Below, piece by piece: positions 60,201 through 64,000 of a DNA stretch of 64,000 bases. The notes beneath the pieces are model-generated. The model did not search any database. It saw nothing but the letters and a program-made list of their open reading frames with translations, and was not told where the DNA came from. Every line of letters starts with the position of its first letter. Position 1 is the stretch's first letter. Source of the stretch: Bombyx mori (lineage: Eukaryota > Arthropoda > Insecta > Lepidoptera > Bombycidae). The stretch spans positions 12,728,001 to 12,792,000 of the forward strand of contig NC_085114.1 in NCBI RefSeq assembly GCF_030269925.1, read 5' to 3'. The position numbers and the translations under genes were made by a program.

Positions 60201-62914
60201 TCAAGAAAAATAGTATTATTATTCGCCACTAGATGTCGGGATGAGTTGATTACTGAAAACACGAATAAAACAACATTTTCTGAAAATAAATTGTAGCTAG
60301 ATCGATTTATCGCCCCCAAAATCCCCTGTATACTAAATTTTATGAAAATCGTTGGAACCGTTTCCGAGATTCAGATTATATACATATATATTAATATACA
60401 AGAATTGCTCGTTTAAAGGTATAAGATGATTGTCTTCCGGAACATTGATACAAAAAACCTTTATCTTATAGCTGACCCCGTCCGTGATTAGAAATTAAAA
60501 AAATATTGTGACATCGACACGTTTTTAAGGCGTTTCTTTGTCTCAAACAAAAGTCAATGTCGTTTGATTATCAAGATCTCAATCTTGAGGTAATTATTTG
60601 CAGACTCCTATTAAATAAGAATAAGGTTCTCATTGTGTTGTTTTTTATTTATTTAAAGTAATACGATTAAAGTATATTTTTCAAATTTCGTTAAATGTGC
60701 ATCGCTCTCCGTTTGTGACAGAGGAGTTTTAAACAGAATCCGTTCATTTAATTTCACCTCAATCTACAGTCTCAAATAAATCTGCCTCACCTAATTTCAT
60801 GCATATAATTTTTCAGATAACAGAATATATGTCGGCGCAAATATGACTATTTACCTACTGATCATCAACTAATTACTCTGTGATAAGAAATTGATGTTAA
60901 ACAGTCCCTTTTATTGTAATTTCAATACTTTAAAATCTTGTAAACACGCTCACGTGTTTAATACTTGTAAACACGCTGACGTGTACGAAGTCCTATAAAT
61001 ACGGCCGTGCTGTCTAGCGTTTATTCATTCGTGTCCGAGCCGTTGTACTGTTCGGATCTCTCTGTAACGTTGTTATGCTTCTCGTGCAATATACGCAGTT
61101 CTCGTGAAGTTTTGTTTTGGAAGCCCAAACATGAGTCATCATCGAGAACTTAATGACCGTGACGTCAACAATGCTGACGTCACACTTTTTAAAAACATTC
61201 CTTCAGCGTTTCTCCTCCGTCATCAGAAGTGGGATCACATGCCGCCTCCGCTCAGCAACAACCTGGAGACCATTTAACCATATCGGCGGAAGAAGACTAC
61301 CCCCCAGCAACAGCCGATGAGCCTATACATCTACTTCACAAATCAGCATGGTCGAGCAACAAAATCAACACTCAAAGATAAGTTTTTATTTTTGATTACT
61401 AAAATTCCACCACATAAGTACCACAGTGTACGCCCACTACATAAGTACCACAGTGTACGCCCACTACATAAGTACCACAGTGTACGCCCACTACATAAGT
61501 ACCACAGTGTACGCCCACTACATAAGTACCACAGTGTACGCCCACTACATAAGTACCACAGTGTACGCCCACTACATAAGTACCACAGTGTACGCCCACT
61601 ACATAAGTACCACAGTGTACGCCCACTACATCCCACTACACAACATCCTTATCCGAACACCTTAAATAAATCTACGAGAACCGCCGAGAACCCTACGATA
61701 CCCTCCGAGAACCCTACGATACCCTCCGAGAACCCTACGATACCCTCCGAGAACCCTACGATACCTTCCTAGAACCCTACGATACCCTCCTAGAACCCTA
61801 CGATACCCTCCGAGAACCCTACAATCAAATCGCATTAATAAGTCTCAAACCTACATAGTTACAAGTAACGCAAGTATAACAGATGCGCTACTCAGAGAAA
61901 CTTTTTATTCCTGCAGGTCTATGAGAAAAAAAAAAAAAACCTACGAGAATCAACGAGGCCGGTGCAGAGCGCGCACCGCCTGTCAGTATGGCCGTGTCGG
62001 CGCAAATATGACTATTTACCTACTGATCATCAACTAATTACTCTGTGATAAGAAATTGATGTTAAACAGTCCCTTTTATTGTAATTTCAATACTTTAAAA
62101 TCTTGTAAACACGCTCACGTGTTTAATACTTGTAAACACGCTGACGTGTACGAAGTCCTATAAATACGGCCGTGCTGTCTAGCGTTTATTCATTCGTGTC
62201 CGAGCCGTTGTACTGTTCGGATCTCTCTGTAACGTTGTTATGCTTCTCGTGCAATATACGCAGTTCTCGTGAAGTTTTGTTTTGGAAGCCCAAACATGAG
62301 TCATCATCGAGAACTTAATGACCGTGACGTCAACAATGCTGACGTCACACTTTTTAAAAACATTCCTTCAGCGTTTCTCCTCCGTCATATGTAAAAGACT
62401 AGCTGTACCCGTCCGCTTCGCTGGGCATTTAAAATTAACATTATTATTTGTCACCCCCACAAAGATTCTCATCATTAACGCCCCCGTAACTGGTGTAGGG
62501 AGTCCAACTCTCATATAAATATTAACCTATCCATTAAGCACATGTATTTTCTACATGGATACCAAGTTTCAAGTCAATCGGATGCATGGTTCAATAGTTA
62601 AAACGGAACATCCGTAAAAACCACTGTAGATTTATATATCAGTATAGATTAATTAGGCTCTATGGTGTGATACCTTCGCCTTTCCTGTGGGAAAAATATA
62701 ACTACCACTATATCATACTCACTGAAATAAACGCATGTCGTCACTGTTATGTTGTTGATCGTCAGCAGTATTTGCATTGTCGCCAGGAACGTGAAGCCGA
62801 CGAACAGACTGAGAAGGTACGCCATGAGCACCCTGCCGTGCAAGTTCCGTAGCTCTGGTAGCCACGCGTACACTGCTACCGTGGCCAGGATGAACAAGCA
62901 GGAAATCAGCATGC
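39133..62914 (-). CDS. Methuselah-like G-protein-coupled receptor, gene 2 (5' part outside window)
   Basis: Visible exons: 62914-62723, 55622-55544, 47963-47785, 46667-46499, 45670-45485, 39238-39133, together 911 nt that read through in one frame (303 codons including the stop). They encode all seven membrane segments and the cytoplasmic tail of a Mth/Mthl-type plasma-membrane receptor; motifs include [19 protein letters not shown] and the TM7 stretch [16 protein letters not shown]. The tail ends with a threonine/serine-rich [16 protein letters not shown]. Intron phases match gene 1 at every comparable junction. The signal peptide and ectodomain exons were not found in 62915-64000 and should lie upstream of the window. 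Introns reach about 8 kb and hold Bm1 SINEs, Helitrons, RTE and R1-type LINE fragments. Confidence 0.86.
39240..40669. other. Gene 2 last intron, 3' part; nothing recognised
   Basis: AT-rich, with an ATTTCATTTCA-type degenerate repeat around 40085-40205. GGGAAAACGAAACAAAGCCG near 39990 is less AT-rich than its surroundings, but no ORF or known motif could be tied to it. Confidence 0.4.
40670..40920 (-). mobile_element. Bm1 SINE (5'-truncated)
   Basis: TTTTATTGCTTAGATTGGTG to GAGGTCCTACCACC. Confidence 0.85.
41196..41330 (-). mobile_element. Bm1 SINE fragment with internal duplication
   Basis: TTATTGCTTAGATGGGTAGA to AATGCGCCACCCACCTTG, where the AATGCGCCACCCACCTTG segment occurs twice. Confidence 0.75.
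41545..41645 (-). mobile_element. LINE 3'-end fragment (GGGCAATAAA family)
   Basis: TTTTTTATTGCCTTAGTAGG to ATGGACGTCAGCAATGAGG. Confidence 0.55.
41872..42147 (+). mobile_element. Bm1 SINE with duplicated start
   Basis: GGTGGTAGGACCTCTTGTGA occurs at about 41871 and again at about 41896; the body then runs to ATCTAAGCAATAAAAAAAA. Confidence 0.8.
42540..44289. other. Gene 2 last intron, 5' part; nothing recognised
   Basis: AT-rich; short chance ORFs only, none resembling the receptor or a transposon. Confidence 0.45.
44290..44450 (-). mobile_element. RTE-type LINE 3' end
   Basis: The minus strand reads [16 protein letters not shown] and ends in a DPT-like triplet and stop near GTGGTATAAGG. 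Confidence 0.55.
45485..45670 (-). CDS. Mth-like gene 2, TM6-TM7 exon
   Basis: 186 nt. [20 protein letters not shown] is TM6; the [18 protein letters not shown] stretch is TM7 and is followed by IFRLIKK. Acceptor CTTTCAG, donor GTTCGT. The last two bases join the tail exon at 39238. Confidence 0.88.
45755..45900 (-). mobile_element. Helitron 3' fragment next to a Bm1 scrap
   Basis: GTAGTCGAAATTCGACTACA hairpin and following bases match 62974-63411. A short Bm1 piece (GGTGGGACCTCTTGTGAGT) abuts it at 45735. Confidence 0.55.
46003..46219 (+). mobile_element. Helitron, 5' edge uncertain
   Basis: Ends TCCGAAGCAGAGCGAGGGCG, GGTCG and CTAG before T, the same end type as 55287-55490. Confidence 0.6.
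46236..46482 (-). mobile_element. Bm1 SINE beside the gene 2 TM5 exon donor
   Basis: TTTTATTGCTTAGATGTGTG to AGTCCTACCACCAGTAA; its end is 16 nt from the GT donor at 46498. Confidence 0.85.
46499..46667 (-). CDS. Mth-like gene 2, TM5 and intracellular loop 3 exon
   Basis: 169 nt. [20 protein letters not shown] begins TM5, followed by a lysine-rich loop ending DQHRNDRQ. Donor GTAGTA at 46498. A Bm1 SINE ends about 16 nt inside the intron. Confidence 0.86.
46930..47145 (-). mobile_element. Old LINE 3'-end copy
   Basis: CCTACCTGAGCTGATAGTCT to CAAGCGACGGGTTCGACG resembles the 3' end of the LINE at 4663-9978. Confidence 0.5.
47410..47668 (-). mobile_element. Bm1 SINE (5'-truncated)
   Basis: TTATTGCTTAGATGGGTGAA to ACCACCAGTAATTACGCAAA; in the intron after the gene 2 TM4 exon. 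Confidence 0.85.
47785..47963 (-). CDS. Mth-like gene 2, TM4 and extracellular loop 2 exon
   Basis: 179 nt. Begins [16 protein letters not shown], then TM4 ([20 protein letters not shown]) and a loop ending QQGCFIYG. Acceptor TTTCAG at 47965-47964, donor GTAATA. Confidence 0.86.
48500..48655 (+). mobile_element. Bm1 SINE, old
   Basis: CTGCCTATTTCGGCCCTCAA and CTTATATCTCAATGGAGATG align with Bm1. Confidence 0.45.
49085..49400 (-). mobile_element. Old LINE 3'-end fragment (GGGCAATAAA family)
   Basis: CTTGGAAAACCTCGTTTCGA and TGGAGGGGTATTCATTCCAG are degenerate matches to 1929-2253. Confidence 0.4.
50469..50880 (+). mobile_element. 5'-truncated copy of the 4.6-kb LINE family
   Basis: TTTGAGAAGGCGGCACGATA to AGGCTATCAGCATAGGTAG follows the ORF2 end and 3' UTR of the full-length LINE with a deletion and several substitutions. 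Confidence 0.75.
51512..51775 (-). mobile_element. Bm1 SINE (5'-truncated)
   Basis: TTTTATTGCTTAGATGGGTG to CCACCAGTAATTACGCAAAT. Confidence 0.85.
52130..53035 (-). mobile_element. R1-type LINE, 3' part
   Basis: GC-rich island. It ends in a GC-rich 3' UTR (52130-52514) on the minus strand, preceded by the C-terminus of ORF2. Confidence 0.6.
52515..53035 (-). pseudogene. R1-type LINE ORF2 C-terminus
   Basis: The fragment contains [20 protein letters not shown], then [20 protein letters not shown] with CPAW, the cysteine-histidine cluster (C-x2-C-x8-H-x4-C) that follows the reverse transcriptase in R1-clade LINEs. The upstream reverse transcriptase is gone. The GC content contrasts sharply with the flanks. 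Confidence 0.65.
53094..53521 (+). mobile_element. Bm1 SINE, full length
   Basis: tRNA-like head with GTCGTGGCTGGATAAGACG and B box GGTGTTCGAATCCCGCAGGC, the middle TTCCACGGTGAAGGAATAAC, the conserved body and the tail AAAAGCAATAAAAAG. A reference copy for this window. Confidence 0.9.
53546..53662 (-). mobile_element. LINE 3'-end fragment (GGGCAATAAA family)
   Basis: TTTTTTTTATTGCCCTTGTA to AGAGCCAAGCCGCTGCCTAC. Confidence 0.6.
53870..54125 (+). mobile_element. 5'-truncated copy of the 4.6-kb LINE family
   Basis: CGTCGAACCCGTCGCTTGAG to CTATCAGCATATGTAGGGAA. Confidence 0.7.
54588..54760. mobile_element. Long-inverted-repeat MITE, family TGTGCTTAGTG (copy 3)
   Basis: Inner arms CTCGATAGCGTAAAAGTTAA and TTAACTTTTACGCTATCGAG; CCGCTAGGGGCGCTGTTCCA in the centre. 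Confidence 0.75.
55287..55490 (+). mobile_element. Non-autonomous Helitron, 204 bp
   Basis: A|TCTATACTAATATTATAAAG at the start, then GAAGCGAAGCGAGGGCGAGT and CGCTAG|T. Lies 54 bp from the gene 2 TM3 exon. Confidence 0.8.
55544..55622 (-). CDS. Mth-like gene 2, TM3 exon
   Basis: 79 nt. Peptide [20 protein letters not shown] then IWWTF. Acceptor GATTACAG, donor GTATTT. Too short for ORF scanning, but nearly the same peptide as gene 1 exon 4. Confidence 0.88.
55690..56000 (+). mobile_element. RTE-type LINE 3' end
   Basis: Reads [21 protein letters not shown], then [20 protein letters not shown] and a DPN-like end. Confidence 0.6.
56413..56710 (-). repeat. Dispersed repeat (TTTTTTGAAGTCGGTTAAAA end), copy 2
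   Basis: Inverse-orientation partner of 32485-32760, bounded by TTTTAACCGACTTCAAAAAA. Confidence 0.6.
57548..58006 (-). mobile_element. Bm1 SINE, full length (in first duplicate)
   Basis: Tail TTTATTTATTGCATAGGTGG at the left, tRNA-like head (AAAAGATAAGACGTCCGGTG on the minus strand) and B box on the right, ending near GGCCACGACGAC. Confidence 0.88.
58146..58392 (-). mobile_element. Bm1 SINE, head missing (in second duplicate)
   Basis: TTATTGCATAGATGGGTGGA to TTCCTACTACCAGTAA. Confidence 0.85.
58815..59162 (-). mobile_element. Bm1 SINE, tRNA head missing
   Basis: TTTTTATTGCTTAGATGGGT to TTGAATACGTATTTCGTTAG; the middle region is kept, the A and B boxes are not. Confidence 0.85.
59432..59657 (+). 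mobile_element. 5'-truncated copy of the 4.6-kb LINE family
   Basis: GCTCGACAAGTAAATCAACC to GAGGCTATCAGCATGGGTAG. Confidence 0.7.
60150..60430 (+). mobile_element. RTE-like LINE 3' tail, copy 2 (empty site for the palindrome)
   Basis: Aligned with 10610-10890; here GCTCGTTTAAAGGTATAAGA is uninterrupted. A 30-bp extra piece (CACGAATAAAACAACATTTT) occurs in this copy. Confidence 0.6.
60830..62387 (+). mobile_element. LTR element 2 (compact, non-autonomous)
   Basis: LTRs 60830-61222 and 61995-62387, each 393 bp and apparently identical to each other, differing at more than ten sites from those of element 1. Flanks are TATA on the left and TATG on the right, a near 4-bp target duplication. The interior (772 bp) has the same start, 8 units of the 27-bp array, a 21-bp array and the same pre-LTR end (GCACCGCCTGTCAGTATGGC). 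No retroviral enzyme is encoded. In gene 2 intron, sense orientation opposite to the gene. Confidence 0.78.
61414..61629 (+). repeat. 27-bp tandem array, 8 copies, in LTR element 2
   Basis: Same unit as at 13860-14395, followed by ACATCCCACTACACAACATC. Confidence 0.95.
62399..62648 (-). mobile_element. Non-autonomous Helitron, 250 bp
   Basis: On the minus strand TCTATACTGATATATAAATC (62648) to ACGGGTACAGCTAG (62399), A before and T after. Begins 11 bp after LTR element 2. Confidence 0.8.
62723..62914 (-). CDS. Mth-like gene 2, TM1-TM2 exon
   Basis: 192 nt. Encodes [18 protein letters not shown] (TM1), [10 protein letters not shown] and TM2 ([16 protein letters not shown]), ending TTCVYF. 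Donor GTGAGT at 62722. The acceptor AAAAG at 62916-62915 is weaker than the others but fixed by phase and by homology with gene 1 exon 3. Confidence 0.85.
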
Positions 62915-62973
62915 CTTTTGAACAAAAACGAAATATTAACATCGAAAACAACATTACAACAATTAAGTACCTC

Positions 62974-63411
62974 CTAGTGGCCCCTACTAGTGACAGTAGT
63001 CGAAATTCGACTATAATTAATAGAAATTATAAGTTTAAACATTATTATGGTTCTATTGTCAAACACACAAGTATTCGCCAAAACTGCACTATAGATCAAT
63101 AATATTAAATACAAACAATATTAATCTATTTTCAATTCGACCACAGACTTTAACCGATAACAGAAGTTTCCCAATTGACAGTAAACAAAGAGTATATTTT
63201 TATGTATGTGTTGTGTCAAATACATGGTAGTGTGTGTAATGTTTTCTTTATTGATTTAATGTATCTTTTATGCATTATTTTAAAAAAAATATTAGCATTG
63301 TGCACTCCTTCTCGGTATTCTCTATAAGTGTGGGAAATTTCATACTCCTCCGTCCGCGCAATTTTCGTAAAAAGGGATACAAAGTTTTTGCTTCACGTAT
63401 TAATAAATAGA
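62974..63411 (-). mobile_element. Non-autonomous Helitron near gene 2 TM1-2 exon
   Basis: Minus strand TCTATTTATTAATACGTGAA (63411) to the hairpin AGTCGAATTTCGACT and CTAG (62974). Its end is 60 bp from the exon at 62914. Confidence 0.7.
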
Positions 63412-64000
63412 TAGGTACATAACCTTAAATTTAGCTGCAGAAAAAAACAGATTTCTCTTAAACCTGGGTGAGAATATAATAATTGTTTTCTGAATATGAA
63501 ACGATATTTCTTTGTCTATAAAATAAAGCTAAAACCATCATGACGCGACAACTTTTTTTAGGGGCCCAAGCGCCCAAAGAAAATGGGCATTGTCCTTTGT
63601 TATCCTTTAATTCGCTCCTGTCGAATGAAAATGCTTAAAATTTCCGTGAATCTCTATTTGCAGTGGATTTTTTTTACAACTGCTCATAAAAAAATGTTTA
63701 TTTGACATGTGAAGCTATGATTTTTTTCCCAAGAAATCGTAATGCGAGATTCCAGGGACTTATTCTTGGAACTATTGAATCATATGTTAGTTACTGTTAC
63801 TGTTACTGTTACTGTTAATGTTATAACATATGATATTGGATGTTAGATTTTAAGCAATTGTGTGATAGGCAACATGAGATTTCTAAAATTACCGATATCA
63901 AAAGCTCCCTTCTCATCGGTTTATTTTATTTTCCTATTTATGTTCCTAATTCCCAAACCGTTACTTTCACTCTACGGTATCGCCTCAAATGAAAATACTA
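63412..64000. other. Right edge of window, no ectodomain exon found
   Basis: I searched the minus strand for a cysteine-rich Mth ectodomain exon ending in a phase-1 donor and found none; only a microsatellite is present. Confidence 0.5.
63785..63817 (+). repeat. GTTACT hexanucleotide microsatellite
   Basis: Five or so units of GTTACT, ending GTTAATG. Confidence 0.85.

Noticed and set aside
61317..61772. Repeat ORFs in LTR element 2
   Set aside because: Same 27-bp array artefact; the ENPTIPS repeats come from the 21-bp array.
63412..64000. Gene 2 ectodomain exon at the right edge
   Set aside because: No minus-strand frame shows cysteine-rich Mth-like sequence with a suitable phase-1 donor.

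Overview
This window is lepidopteran nuclear DNA, almost certainly from a silk moth of the genus Bombyx. The main evidence is about twenty copies of a tRNA-headed SINE that matches the Bombyx Bm1 family, together with Helitrons, mariners, Jockey- and RTE-type LINEs and AT-rich introns. No bacterial or plasmid features are present.

The host content is two same-strand (minus) genes for Methuselah-like seven-transmembrane receptors, broken into short exons that single-ORF scanning misses. Gene 1 is complete: eight coding exons between 30087 and 2559 join in phase into 1488 nt (495 residues) with a signal peptide, a cysteine-rich ectodomain, seven membrane segments and a serine-rich tail. Gene 2 lies upstream in tandem: six exons from 62914 to 39133 give the seven membrane segments and the C-terminal tail (303 codons including the stop). 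Its ectodomain exons should lie beyond base 64000. The two genes share intron phases at every comparable junction, and two exons have identical lengths (79 and 169 nt), so they are a tandem duplication.

Nearly everything else is intronic or intergenic mobile DNA, much of it nested. At 4.45-10.1 kb a full-length, apparently intact Jockey-type LINE (4663-9978) sits inside a mariner relic with a 10-bp target duplication. At 11.2-15.1 kb a compact element with 393-bp LTRs carries a second, 5'-truncated and nearly identical copy of the LINE, inserted between the TATA box and the initiator of its 5' LTR. A sister LTR element lies at 60.8-62.4 kb. Both LTR elements have a non-coding interior built of a 27-bp tandem array (about 20 and 8 copies) and a second 21-bp array, and both keep one AP-1 and two CRE palindromes in each LTR. 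Around 30.6-32.5 kb, just upstream of gene 1, is a Helitron with a broken Pif1-like helicase, itself interrupted by a LINE.

Smaller items are several short Helitrons with clear TC...hairpin-CTAG ends, three kinds of inverted-repeat MITE, two other tRNA-headed SINEs, a 31-bp palindromic micro-insertion with an 8-bp target duplication, and a SINE-bounded tandem duplication at 57.4-58.4 kb. The best candidates for something undescribed are the paired LTR elements and the palindromic micro-insertion. All coordinates were read by eye; edges of degenerate repeats are approximate.
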